DNA of 64,000 nt. Origin: DATBLE01 sp963775695 (GTDB taxonomy: Bacteria; Actinomycetota; Thermoleophilia; Gaiellales; Gaiellaceae). Made by a program: the position numbers and the translations under genes. Location of the stretch: the NCBI GenBank assembly GCA_963775695.1, contig CAVZJU010000010.1, positions 1-64,000 on the forward strand, given 5' to 3'. The notes under the pieces were generated by a model. It made no database searches, was not told the DNA's origin, and was given only the letters and a program-made list of their open reading frames with translations. Positions 8,792-16,646 of this stretch are shown piece after piece (within the stretch, counting starts at the first letter, position 1; each line of letters opens with the position of its first letter).

Positions 8792-8850
8792 TCGAAGCCG
8801 AGCCTACACGTTCACCGGGCGCACACCCCTCCCGCCCGGACGGGCCAACT

Positions 8851-8886
8851 GTTCAGGCGACATTCCCGAACACTCGGGCAGCCGAG
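8851..8886 (+). repeat. Dispersed ~30-bp repeat, copy D
   Basis: GTTCAGGCGACATTCC followed by CGAACACTCGGGCAGC, then CGAG. It lies upstream of the dipeptidase start and just past the end of the peptidase E remnant. Confidence 0.6.
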
Positions 8887-8907
8887 CGCGCGCGCCTCCT
8901 GAGCCGA

Positions 8908-9575
8908 TCAGCTTGCTTCCGGGCTGGGGGTAAATAGCTTCCAGTGACCCTCGGAGACGACTTCGACGGTGCCGTCGACCACTTTGATGGCGGTCTGATC
9001 GTCGATCACGTAGGCCGGCACTGATAGCCCGGCGGCCCATGCTTCGATCTCGGCCAGAGGGCTAGCCGGAATGCCATCCTCGCGATCAAGGTGTGGAAAC
9101 ACCGAGAAATCAACTAGCCCTAGCGCTCTGTCGCTGCCGGTGAGCGGCTCACTATCGTCGTAGGTCACTCCTCCGAAGTCGGGAGTCGCCACCATTGCTC
9201 CGCCGCTCGCGCCGACATAGACCGTCTCGGGCCGCAGGGACGGCAAGAGGTCGGCCAGTCCGGATTGCCGCATCCAGTAGCACAGATACAAGGGACTGCC
9301 GCCCCAAACCAGCAGAGCATCAGCCTCCTGGACGGCCGGCATCCAATACTCCTCTTGATGCTGGGCAGCGCGGTGAGCTCCAGCACTCCCAACGACTTCC
9401 AACCCAATCCGCACATCGGGCTGAGCGTTGCTCCGCTGATGAACTGGTAGACGTGCGAAGGCCCGCCGGGGAAGGGCTGCACCCCGGTGGGAATGCAGAG
9501 CGCGCTGGACTCGGCAATCGGTTTGCCAAGCAGGTCAACCAGTGTGTCGTGGAGACATTCCCGAACTGTGAGTGT
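8908..9575 (-). pseudogene. Peptidase E-like serine peptidase (S51), frameshifted
   Basis: The upstream part (about 9575-9360) encodes LHDTLVDLLGKPIAESSALC, GVQPFPGGPSHVYQFISG and LGWKSLGVLELTALPSIK, the N-terminal half of peptidase E-like proteins. After a frame change near 9360 the rest follows: DALLVWGGSPLYLCYWMR, VYVGASGGAMVATPDFGG with the G-x-S-x-G nucleophile serine, GLVDFSVFPHLDRE, and VPAYVIDDQTAIKVVDG. Only one frame change is needed, so this may be an error or a recent mutation. No start codon precedes LHDTL in a convincing position. The first ~10 residues of the family are replaced by sequence containing the GTTCGGGAATGTC core of the dispersed repeat. Confidence 0.72.
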
Positions 9576-9867
9576 GCACGAGTCCCGTCTGGGGCTCTCG
9601 TCAGGGTGGTGCCGGTGCTCTTTGTCTGTGACTCGATTTTCGAATGACTCCGGTTGGCGGGTGTCTTGCCAGTGATCTGTCCGGGCGAAGAGGCCGGTGC
9701 CGGCCTGGCGTTCGCTTGCTGGCCTGATCAGAAGCCTGTCCGCGTTGTGAGCGCGTGACCCGTCACAGTTCTGCCGCCCGCGGTTTCCACCCCAGACCGA
9801 CACCGGATGTGTCCCCCAACGCTTGGCTGGAGGTCGGTCACGGCTGCTCGCAGATCAGTTGGACTAG
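9576..9867. other. Non-coding spacer before the IS110 remnant
   Basis: About 290 bp with no supportable gene, RNA or hairpin. The right part is probably the non-coding end of the IS110-family element whose transposase fragment follows. Confidence 0.4.
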
Positions 9868-10107
9868 GTCGTTGGTGTCGACCCGCACCGCGACTCGCAT
9901 GCACTCGCGGTCGTCGAGGTTCGAACCGGCGCGGTCGTGTTCGAGGCGATCGTTGCGGCAAACAGCGATGGCTACCGGCAAGCGCTCGTGCTCGGCGAAG
10001 AGCACGCGCCTGGGCGTCGTGTCTTCGCTGTCGAGGGGACAGGCTCGTTCGGTGCCGGTCTCACGCGCTTCCTCACAGGTCGTAGCGAGCGGGTGCTCGA
10101 GGTCGGC
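9868..10107 (+). pseudogene. IS110-family transposase, N-terminal fragment
   Basis: The frame reads VVGVDPHRDSHALAVVEV, the first DEDD aspartate region, then RRVFAVEGTGSFGAGLTRFL and SERVLEV. The EGTGS-x-GAGL block is the hallmark of IS110 transposases. A TAG lies directly upstream of the first codon (9865-9867). The frame runs into the terminal repeat of the IS256 element at 10108, where IS110 similarity stops. About 80 of ~350-400 residues remain. Confidence 0.8.
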
Positions 10108-10135
10108 GGGAGCGTCCGAAAGTCTGTGTATGCGG
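10108..10135 (+). repeat. IS256 left terminal inverted repeat
   Basis: GGGAGCGTCC, GAA, AGTCTGTGTAT. It pairs with the right end at 11380-11409 and replaces the IS110 reading frame at base 10108. Confidence 0.7.
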
Positions 10136-10136
10136 G

Positions 10137-11363
10137 TTAGCTGTGTTGGGTGAGTCGGTCTTGGAAGTGGGCGTGGAAGGCAGCCAGGCATTCGTACCAG
10201 CCGGCCATTGGTCGTTTCCAGTTGCTCTCGTGGTTTCTGATTGCGAGGTAGACGAGCTTACGGGCTGACTCGTCGTCGGGGAAGTGGCCGCGGCTTCTGA
10301 CGGCTTTGCGGACGACGCTGTTCAGGCTTTCGATCTGGTTGGTCGTGTACACCGCTCTGCGAAGCGCCGGCGGGAACGCGAAGTACGGAATCACTCGCTC
10401 CCAGGCGTCCCGCCAGGACTGGCTGATCTGCGGGTAGCGGCTGTCCCAGATCCCCGCGAAGGTCTCCAGTCCCGTCGCGGCGGCTTCCTCGCTGGGGGCG
10501 GTGTAGATCATCCGCAGGTCCTTGACGAGCTGCTTGCGGTCCTTGTAGCTGGTGAAGCGGAGCGAGTTGCGGATCATGTGCACGATGCAGGTCTGCACGA
10601 TCGCCTGCGGGTAGACCGCCTCGATCGCCTCCGGGAAGCCCTTGAGCCCGTCGACGGCGAAGACGAGGATGTCCTCGACCCCGCGGGCCTTCAGCTCGCT
10701 GATCACCCGCAGCCAGAACTTAGCGCCCTCGTTGAGCTCGAGCCAGATCCCGAGCGTCTCCTTGATCCCGTCGATCCCGACCCCGATCGCCAGGTAGGCG
10801 TGCTTGTTACGGACGGCGCCCTGGTCGCGGATCTTAAGCACGATCGCGTCCAGCCAGACGACCAGGTAGAGCTTCTCGAGCGGGCGGGCCTGCCACTCCT
10901 TGACGTCGTCGAGGATCGCGTCGGTGACCCGGCTGATCGTGTCGCGGCCGATCTCGACTCCATAGATCTCCTCCAGATGCTTCGAGATCTCCCGCGTCGA
11001 CATCCCGCGGGCGTACATCGAGATGATCTTGTCGTCGAAGCCCGCGAACCGCCGCTGATGCTTGGGCACGATCTGCGGCTCGAACGAGCCCTCACGATCG
11101 CGGGGGAGCTCGACCTCGACCGGGCCGTGGTCGGTAACCAGCGTCTTCGACGACATGCCGTTACGCCGGTTCGTCTGCTGCTCGGGCGGCCCCTCGCCGA
11201 ACTCATACCCGAGGTGGTCGGTCAACTCAGCCGACACCGCGCGCTCCACCACACGCTTGGTCAGCTGCTTCAACAATCCGTCAGGCCCAGTGATCGCCTC
11301 CGGACCTTCGCGTCCGACGAGCAACTGATCGATCAGCTCGTCCGGGATCTCCTTCGACTGCAT
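10137..11363 (-). CDS. IS256-family (MULE-type) transposase
   Basis: The product is an intact protein of 408 residues. Family signatures are LLKQLTKRVVERAVSAELTD at the N-terminus, NRRNGMSSKTLVTDHGPVE, the catalytic aspartates in LVVWLDAIVLK and LVFAVDGLKGFPEA, the C-x2-H motif in QTCIVHMIRNSLRF, and the catalytic glutamate in TTNQIESLNSVVRK. Length and motif spacing match active members. The start ATG at 11363 has AGGAGTGTC upstream, inside the element. It catalyses cut-out/copy transposition via the terminal repeats. Nothing in the protein suggests inactivity, so the element may still be mobile. Confidence 0.93.
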   Translation of the reverse strand: MQSKEIPDELIDQLLVGREGPEAITGPDGLLKQLTKRVVERAVSAELTDHLGYEFGEGPPEQQTNRRNGMSSKTLVTDHGPVEVELPRDREGSFEPQIVPKHQRRFAGFDDKIISMYARGMSTREISKHLEEIYGVEIGRDTISRVTDAILDDVKEWQARPLEKLYLVVWLDAIVLKIRDQGAVRNKHAYLAIGVGIDGIKETLGIWLELNEGAKFWLRVISELKARGVEDILVFAVDGLKGFPEAIEAVYPQAIVQTCIVHMIRNSLRFTSYKDRKQLVKDLRMIYTAPSEEAAATGLETFAGIWDSRYPQISQSWRDAWERVIPYFAFPPALRRAVYTTNQIESLNSVVRKAVRSRGHFPDDESARKLVYLAIRNHESNWKRPMAGWYECLAAFHAHFQDRLTQHS

Positions 11364-11379
11364 GACACTCCTTTTCGAT

Positions 11380-11409
11380 CATGCAATACACAGAATCCCG
11401 GACGCCCCC
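11380..11409 (-). repeat. IS256 right terminal inverted repeat
   Basis: On the minus strand: GGGGGCGTCC, GGG, ATTCTGTGTAT. It is the partner of 10108-10135, and IS630-derived coding sequence begins directly outside it. Confidence 0.7.
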
Positions 11410-11838
11410 CCGATCCTGCCCGGCACTCCCGCCCGCCGGCCACACGACTACCTCCGCCACGGCACCACCAGTCTGTTTGCGGCGCTCGAGATCGCCTCCG
11501 GACGGGTGACCCACCAGCTGCATCGACGCCACCGAGCAGTCGAGTTCCGCAAGTTCCTCGACCTGCTCGATCAGACCGTGCCAGCGGCGCTCGCCGTGCA
11601 CCTGATCCTGGACAACTACGCCACCCACAAGACGCCCGCGATCCGGCGTTGGCTGCTTCGCCACCCCCGTTTCCAGCTCCACTTCATCACCAAGAGCAGC
11701 TCCTGGCTCAACCTCGTCGAGCGCTGGTTCGCCGAGCTGAGCACGAAGAAACCGCAACGCGGCGCCCACCCCAGCGTCGAAGCACTCGAAGCAGACATCA
11801 CCGCCTGGGCCAAGCACTGGAACGCCAACCCGAAGAAG
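11410..11838 (+). pseudogene. IS630-family transposase, internal/C-terminal fragment
   Basis: The frame encodes PARRPHDYLRHGTTSLFAAL, FRKFLDLLDQTVPAALAVHL, ILDNYATHKTPAIRRWL and SSSWLNLVERWFAELSTKK. LDNYATHKTP and LNLVERWFAE carry the second aspartate and the glutamate of the IS630 DDE domain. The N-terminal half is missing because the frame emerges from the IS256 right end. The C-terminus departs from the family after NANPKKV (about 11838). It is not simply the other half of the left-flank fragment, which is IS110. Confidence 0.85.
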
Positions 11839-11928
11839 GTAACCGCGCGTCGCTCGTATTCTCTTGGCCGAGTGTCGATGTCGCCCGTGTGTCCGGCGCC
11901 TGCTTGACTCCCGGCATAGCATCACCGC

Positions 11929-12738
11929 GTGGCTCAATCTGAACCGAGCGCGAAGGCCAGCCGCGCCAGGGGGATGCTTCACTGGCTGAGCGGTCGAACC
12001 GACACGCCGCTCGGCCGACTCTCACTGCAGTGGTTCCGTCGCTACTTCGAAGCGAGCCACAACTCGGGGTCGGCGGCCACTGTCTACTCGTTCCTGTCGG
12101 TCTTCCCGACGGCGCTCGTGGGCATCGCGATCTTCCAGTCGTCGGGCGACAACGCCTTCGCCGACCGCCTGATCAACCATCTGCATCTGACCGGTTCTAC
12201 CGCCAGCCTGGTCCACGACACGTTCGGCAGCGCCTCGTCGAACGCGCTGGCGGCCAGCGTGACCGTTGTCATCAGCTTTCTCATCTGGGGGATCGGAATC
12301 GGCCAGATCTACCAGGACGTCTACAAGCGCGCCTGGCGGATCGAGTCGGATCGTCCCGACAGCTCCTTTTCTTCTCTGCGGCCAGGCCCCCTCTTCTTCC
12401 TTTCCCCCTCTTCCTTTCTTCCTGTGTTTTTGCTGCATCGCAAGATCGGGCTCCCCCAGCTGCTGCCGGGCGCAGTCCTCGCCGCGATCGTAATCGGCGG
12501 GCTCATGGGCACAGCCCCGCTCTTCATCGCGGCCCCCGTCAACTTCAACGGTAAGGCATTCGGCTCGTTCGGCGTCGTGGCCACGATGCTCGCCTACGTC
12601 TTCGTGGCGATGACGCTCTCGCTGGTCTGCGCAGTCTTCTCCCCCGTGTGGGCGGACTGGCGGCGAACCGAACGAGAGCTCAAGGAGCGGTTGCCCGCCG
12701 GCGCGAGGGAGACCGAGGTCGGGCTCGAGGCGCCGTGA
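11929..12738 (+). CDS. YihY/BrkB-family membrane protein
   Basis: The product has 269 residues. Family features include NSGSAATVYSFLSVFPTALV near residue 45, several hydrophobic helices (ALAASVTVVISFLIWGIGIG, LLPGAVLAAIVIGGLMGTAP, VVATMLAYVFVAMTLSLVCA) and a charged C-terminal tail. The middle (about 12353-12440) is a polypyrimidine tract that encodes SSFSSLRPGPLFFLSPSSFL. There the expected helix is poorly formed and the protein is shorter than typical relatives (~300-350), so a local deletion or compensated frameshift is possible. The family's function is unsettled; early ribonuclease BN claims were withdrawn. It is translationally coupled to a second member by a GTGA overlap at 12735-12738. 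Confidence 0.75.
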   Translation: MAQSEPSAKASRARGMLHWLSGRTDTPLGRLSLQWFRRYFEASHNSGSAATVYSFLSVFPTALVGIAIFQSSGDNAFADRLINHLHLTGSTASLVHDTFGSASSNALAASVTVVISFLIWGIGIGQIYQDVYKRAWRIESDRPDSSFSSLRPGPLFFLSPSSFLPVFLLHRKIGLPQLLPGAVLAAIVIGGLMGTAPLFIAAPVNFNGKAFGSFGVVATMLAYVFVAMTLSLVCAVFSPVWADWRRTERELKERLPAGARETEVGLEAP

Positions 12739-13757
12739 CTCAGGTCAAAGACGATCGGCATGCCCCACCGGACCACGATCCGGAGCCCGATCTGATCGAG
12801 GTCCAGCCGAGGCGCACCCTCTTACGGCGCATCTCACACTGGCTGGAGCACGCGCAGGCGCTGAAGGGGTGGATCGCGGAAGCCCGCAAACGCTCCAGGG
12901 CGCTCGATGCCACGTTCGAGACCATCGAGCACGACTCCGACATCGGCGGGGGAATGCTGGCCGGGGCCCTCTCCTACCGGCTGTTCGTCTTCCTCTTGCC
13001 GCTGGCGTTCTTCATCGTCTCGGGCATCGGGCTCCTGGGAGACGCCATTGGCAAGGACCCGCGCCTGATCGCGAACTCGGTCGGCTTCGCCAGCGTGGTC
13101 ACGGGAGAGGTCGCCAGTACCGCGAAGAGCACCTCGAACTGGTGGGTGGCCCTGACGTCGTTCTTCGCCCTGGTGTATGCGACACGGGTCCTCTGCCGTG
13201 CCGTGGCCATCGTCCACTCACTCGCCTGGGAGCGCACCGCGTCATCGGTCAAGGTGACTTCCCACATGCTCACGGTCTTCGCATCGGTCGTCCTCGGCCA
13301 GATCGTGTTCGCTGCCGGCGTGGGCGCCGTTGGCCATCAAACGGTCGTCGGCGGGATCTTCGTCGCCCTCCTCGGCGCATTCGTCGTGGCCGTGCTCTGG
13401 CTCGTGGTCTCGCTGAATCTGCCCCACTCGAGCGCGGGATGGACCGACCTGATCCCTGGGTCGGTCTGGTATGGGGTTGGCCTGCTCTGCATCCAGGGCT
13501 TCAATGTCCTCGTCCTCGGCTCGCTGCTGCAGTCGAAGTCGACCACCTACGGCGCGCTCGGAATCGCAGGCACGCTTCTGCTGGGCCTCTTCTTCGTCGG
13601 ACGGGTGATCGTCGGGGCCGCAGTCCTCAACGCGACCCTCTACAGACGAAGACGCGCGAGCCGCGTCGACGTAACCCGGACCGTTCACCCGGGTGAACAT
13701 CCGGGACGGGGTGACGCTGGAACACCGGTGGCGCAGGCTTGGGGGACAAGAGATTAA
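12735..13757 (+). CDS. YihY/BrkB-family membrane protein, second copy
   Basis: The product has 340 residues. I place the start at GTG 12735, which overlaps the TGA of the preceding gene (GTGA). After a charged N-terminus come GMLAGALSYRLFVFLLPLAF, the family-typical first transmembrane segment, then SNWWVALTSFFALVYATRVL, VASVVLGQIVFAAGVGAVGH-like helices and LGIAGTLLLGLFFVGRVIVG. At least five helices are present, with a short basic tail. The two tandem members differ substantially and may form a heteromeric complex, which is inference. No regulator is encoded alongside them. Confidence 0.82.
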   Translation: MTQVKDDRHAPPDHDPEPDLIEVQPRRTLLRRISHWLEHAQALKGWIAEARKRSRALDATFETIEHDSDIGGGMLAGALSYRLFVFLLPLAFFIVSGIGLLGDAIGKDPRLIANSVGFASVVTGEVASTAKSTSNWWVALTSFFALVYATRVLCRAVAIVHSLAWERTASSVKVTSHMLTVFASVVLGQIVFAAGVGAVGHQTVVGGIFVALLGAFVVAVLWLVVSLNLPHSSAGWTDLIPGSVWYGVGLLCIQGFNVLVLGSLLQSKSTTYGALGIAGTLLLGLFFVGRVIVGAAVLNATLYRRRRASRVDVTRTVHPGEHPGRGDAGTPVAQAWGTRD

Positions 13758-13880
13758 CCAGACGAACAAGGCAGAAGAACATGGCTACCTCGAACGGGAA
13801 GGTGCCTGTCGAGAGCGTCTACCGCGGCGGTGCCGGTCCCGGAACCGCGGTGCCCGCGTGGAGCACCCTAGGATGAGTGG

Positions 13881-14252
13881 ATGAGCGCTGACGATGTCAA
13901 GGTGGCGTCGCAGTTTCTGGCGGCTCTAGAAGCTGCTGCGCGGACCGGTGATCGCGAGCCGGTCTTCTCGTTTCTCGCATCCGACGTGGAATGGGTGACG
14001 CCGGAGCGCACTCTGCACGGGGTCGACGATCTGAGAAAGAACCACACCTGGGGGTACCCGCCCGAGAAATTCGACCTCGAGTTCGAGGACAACGCGTGGT
14101 CCGACCTCGGCGACGGCCGCTTCGGCATCGATACCCGCGAGCTCTATCGATGGAAAGAGACCGGTGACTCTGCGTACCGTCAGGGTCTGCGGATCGAGGT
14201 GACGATTCGCAGCGGCAAGATCAGTCGGTACGAGATGCACAGAGTCGGCTAG
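13881..14252 (+). CDS. SnoaL/NTF2-like small protein
   Basis: The product has 123 residues, the size of a single NTF2-fold domain. The N-terminus ASQFLAALEAAARTGDREPV, then SFLASDVEWVTPERTLHGVD, and the C-terminus RQGLRIEVTIRSGKISRYEM are typical of SnoaL-like domains, which act as small enzymes or ligand binders. No catalytic residues can be assigned. TAGGAT at 13869-13874 lies six bases before the ATG with no ribosome site, so the transcript is probably leaderless. The 124 bp before it, after the BrkB pair, contains a GC-rich imperfect hairpin around 13828-13858. Confidence 0.75.
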   Translation: MSADDVKVASQFLAALEAAARTGDREPVFSFLASDVEWVTPERTLHGVDDLRKNHTWGYPPEKFDLEFEDNAWSDLGDGRFGIDTRELYRWKETGDSAYRQGLRIEVTIRSGKISRYEMHRVG

Positions 14253-14332
14253 ACGATCCGCACTGCGGATCCGGTCCCTCACGGATGGCCGGCTCGCGCC
14301 GGTCGGCGAGATTGGCGGTGGAGGAAGTGCTG

Positions 14333-15181
14333 ATGAGAGTCGCATGCCTCGGCTCGGCAACGAACACCACCAACGTGGAGCTCGTCAGTGACTGGCGGGA
14401 GCGCGGCCTCGACGCGAGGCTCGTGTCGCATCTCGACCTGCAGCGGGCGTCGCGGTCGGAGGGGATCGTCCTCGGCCGGCTGGACGTATTGCCGACGCTC
14501 GACGGCGTCGAGCCCGGGCTGCTCACACTGCTGTGGCTCGAGCGGCGGGGTTGGCGGGTGCTCAACCGGGCGGGGACGCTGGTCGCCGCCCACGACAAGC
14601 TGCTCACCGCTCGCGTGCTGAAACAGGCGGGGCTCCCTCATCCACGTACGGCGGGCGTGCGGGCTGGAGAGCCCTCGCCGCTCGAGCCTCCGCTTGTGTT
14701 GAAACCGCGCCTCGGCAGCTGGGGCCGTGACGTGTTCCGCTGTCGCGACTTGCCTGAGCTCGAGCGCGCGCTCGCCGTCCTTCGCGACCGATCGTGGTTC
14801 CGGCGCCACGGCGCGCTCGTGCAGGAGTTCCTGCCTTCGCGCGGCTACGACCTTCGCCTGGTCGTCGCGGGCGGCAAGGTGATCGCGGCCGGCGAGCGCG
14901 TCGCCGCTCCGGGTGAGTGGCGGACGAATATCTCGCTCGGTGGCAGCCTGCGTCAGGCCGACCCCCCGGAGGAGGCACGCTCGCTCGCGATCGAGGCGGC
15001 TGCCGCCCTCGGCGCCGACCTGATCGGCGTCGACCTCATGCCGACGGCTACCGGCTACCTCGTGCTGGAGCTGAACGGCGCGGTCGACTTCGACCAGCGC
15101 TACGCGCTCGACGGCTGCGACGTGTATGCGGAGGCCGCTCGGGCCTTGGGCCTTGCGGCGGTCGAGACTGCCGAGCGGTGA
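14333..15181 (+). CDS. RimK-like ATP-grasp ligase
   Basis: The product has 282 residues. The ATG at 14333 is preceded by GGAGGAAGTGCTG. The upstream frame start at 14285 lacks a ribosome site. The N-terminal pre-ATP-grasp part (VACLGSATNTTNVELVSDWR) is followed by the ATP-grasp core: LTARVLKQAGLPHPRT (about 105), PLVLKPRLGSWGRDVFR with the ATP-binding lysine and glycine loop (about 135), GALVQEFLPSRGYDLRLVV (about 175) and DLIGVDLMPTATGYLVLELN with the Mg ligands D/E/N (about 235). This matches the RimK/LysX group, which adds amino acids to carboxyl groups. A class II glutamine amidotransferase follows, so the pair might act together, but the substrate is unknown. Confidence 0.85.
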   Translation: MRVACLGSATNTTNVELVSDWRERGLDARLVSHLDLQRASRSEGIVLGRLDVLPTLDGVEPGLLTLLWLERRGWRVLNRAGTLVAAHDKLLTARVLKQAGLPHPRTAGVRAGEPSPLEPPLVLKPRLGSWGRDVFRCRDLPELERALAVLRDRSWFRRHGALVQEFLPSRGYDLRLVVAGGKVIAAGERVAAPGEWRTNISLGGSLRQADPPEEARSLAIEAAAALGADLIGVDLMPTATGYLVLELNGAVDFDQRYALDGCDVYAEAARALGLAAVETAER

Positions 15182-15326
15182 GTCTGTGAGGCATCACCCG
15201 GGTGAACGCGCCGCGCGTGTGGTGACGCCCCCGATGGGACGTACAAGCGTGATGCTCGACGTCTCCGATAGGCCGGAGTTGCGTCGAGCGCCAACGAGTG
15301 AGGAGTGCGACCGCTAGAGGAAGGAG

Positions 15327-16192
15327 ATGCCATGTCGCTGGCTTGCATATTCGGGTTCTCCCGTACGAATCGAGGACTTGCTGTACAAACCTGAGCACTC
15401 GCTGATCGACCAGAGCCTCCACTCGCAGCTCGGGGCCGAGACGACGAACGGGGATGGGTTCGGGATCGGCTGGTACGGAGTCGGCGACACGCCCGGCGTC
15501 TTCCACAGCGTCGAGCCGGCGTGGAACGACCGTAACCTGCACGAGCTTTCGGCGCATCTCGAGTCGCCGCTCGTGTTCGCGCACATCAGGGCCTCGTCGG
15601 GATCGCCGATCCAGCAGACGAACTGTCACCCCTTCCGGCACGGTTCATGGCTGTGGATGCACAACGGGCTGATCCGCGAGTTCCATCAGGTCAAGCGCGA
15701 TCTCGTGCTGGCCGTCGACCCGTCGCTCTACCCCGAGATCGAAGGCTCGACCGATTCCGAGGTGTTTTCTTCTTCCTCGCGCTCACCCTCGGCCTGGAGG
15801 ACGATCCGCCGGGCGCCGTCGAGCGTGCGGTCGGTCTCATCGAGAAGACCGGACGGCTGCACGGAGTCGAGCATCCGATCGAGATGACCGTCGCGACGAC
15901 CGACGGCACGCACGTCTGGGTGTTCCGCTACTCGAGCGAGGGCAAGTCGCGGTCGCTCTTCTATTCGACCGACGTCGCGAGGCTCCGCGAGCTGCATCCC
16001 GAGCTCCCGGTGCTGGGCATCGTCAATGACGAGTCCAGGCTGATCGTCTCGGAGCCGCTGCGGGACCTGCCCGACGTGTGGAACGAGGTGCCCGAGTCGA
16101 GCTTCGGCCTCATCCATGGGGATCAGGAGGACCTGCGTCCGTTCACGCCTCGAGCACCGTCGCGACCGACGCCCGTACCGGTCTCCGTATGA
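15327..16192 (+). pseudogene. Class II glutamine amidotransferase (YafJ/EgtC-like), one frameshift
   Basis: The start encodes MPCRWLAYSGSPVRIEDLL, where the Cys near the N-terminus is the expected nucleophile. HSLIDQSLHSQLGAETTNGD, GFGIGWYGVGDTPGVFHS and LVFAHIRASSGSPIQQTNCH follow, the standard glutaminase-domain blocks. The frame breaks at a run of T near 15765 (GGTGTTTTCTTC). The rest continues in another frame: FFFLALTLGLEDDPPGAVE, LFYSTDVARLRELHPELPVL, VLGIVNDESRLIVSEPLRDL and NEVPESSFGLIHGDQEDLRP. The single break in a homopolymer makes sequencing error plausible. If the sequence is right, the C-terminal ~140 residues are lost. It lies 145 bp after the ATP-grasp gene. Confidence 0.8.
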
Positions 16193-16306
16193 CCGCGAGC
16201 GCCTCCTGGAGATGATCGTCAGGCAGTGATCGGGACGGGCTGATCGGGACGGACGTGTAGGCGCGGCCGCGATCGGTATGGCCGACCTATACCGTGTGCT
16301 TGCCTG

Positions 16307-16519
16307 ATGGCGATCGAAGTCCCCGTCCAGCGTCTTTTCCCCGGTGACGTCATCCTCATTGCTCTCGTCGAGGGCGGAGAGGACGTCGAAGCGAAAGTCG
16401 TGCGGGACATCGAGAGAACAGACCGCACGATCCGCGCGACAATGCGCGCCGAAGGGCACGAGGACTTCGTCAAGGAGTGGCTGATCGGCGAGCTCGTGAC
16501 GGTCGTTCGCGGTCCCTGA
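16307..16519 (+). CDS. Small conserved-looking protein (70 aa)
   Basis: The product is MAIEVPVQRLFPGDVILIAL followed by VEGGEDVEAKVVRDIERTDR and a tail ending WLIGELVTVVRGP. The PGD...V pattern and high beta-strand propensity suggest a small barrel such as an SH3/OB-type fold, but I recognise no family. There is no clear ribosome site. It lies alone between the amidotransferase remnant and the tRNA fragment. Confidence 0.5.
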   Translation: MAIEVPVQRLFPGDVILIALVEGGEDVEAKVVRDIERTDRTIRATMRAEGHEDFVKEWLIGELVTVVRGP

Positions 16520-16542
16520 GCGTCGGGATTTTCCCCTTGAGG

Positions 16543-16603
16543 AGAACCCCCCGCGCTGGCAGGCTTTCCGAAGGTGGAGTGTGCCAGGATCGAACCGGCG
16601 ACC
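16543..16603 (-). repeat. tRNA-Ala 3'-end fragment with flank (att-like direct repeat)
   Basis: GAAGGTGGAGTGTGCCAGGA then TCGAACCGGCGACC matches the 3' third of the tRNA-Ala gene at 21468-21540. The match continues ~17-30 bp beyond the tRNA end into the same terminator-like flank (GCAGGCTTTCC here, GCAGGGCTTTTC at 21451). Orientation is the same. This is what an integration at the tRNA 3' end leaves behind. Confidence 0.7.
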
Positions 16604-16646
16604 GGAGGTTCAGGTCCACCGGTCTGACCGAGAGGGAGGAACCCTG

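Larger units (their letters stand above)
10108..11409. mobile_element. IS256-family insertion sequence (~1.3 kb)
   Basis: The ends are imperfect inverted repeats. The left end (10108) reads GGGAGCGTCC and then AGTCTGTGTAT. The right end on the minus strand (from 11409) reads GGGGGCGTCC and then ATTCTGTGTAT, with 17 of the 20 bases from GCGTCC onward identical. The element has one intact transposase gene. No 8-9-bp target duplication is visible: GAGGTCGGC lies on the left and CGATCCTGC on the right. The flanks belong to two different broken elements, so rearrangement after insertion is likely. Confidence 0.82.

Noticed and set aside
9545..9575. A fifth same-orientation copy of the dispersed repeat
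   Set aside because: Only a 13-bp core matches and it falls where peptidase E codons are expected, so coincidence is possible; mentioned as weak only.
10284..11942. 552-codon open frame antisense to the IS256 transposase
   Set aside because: It mirrors the transposase codons and has no protein-family pattern; a GC-driven shadow.
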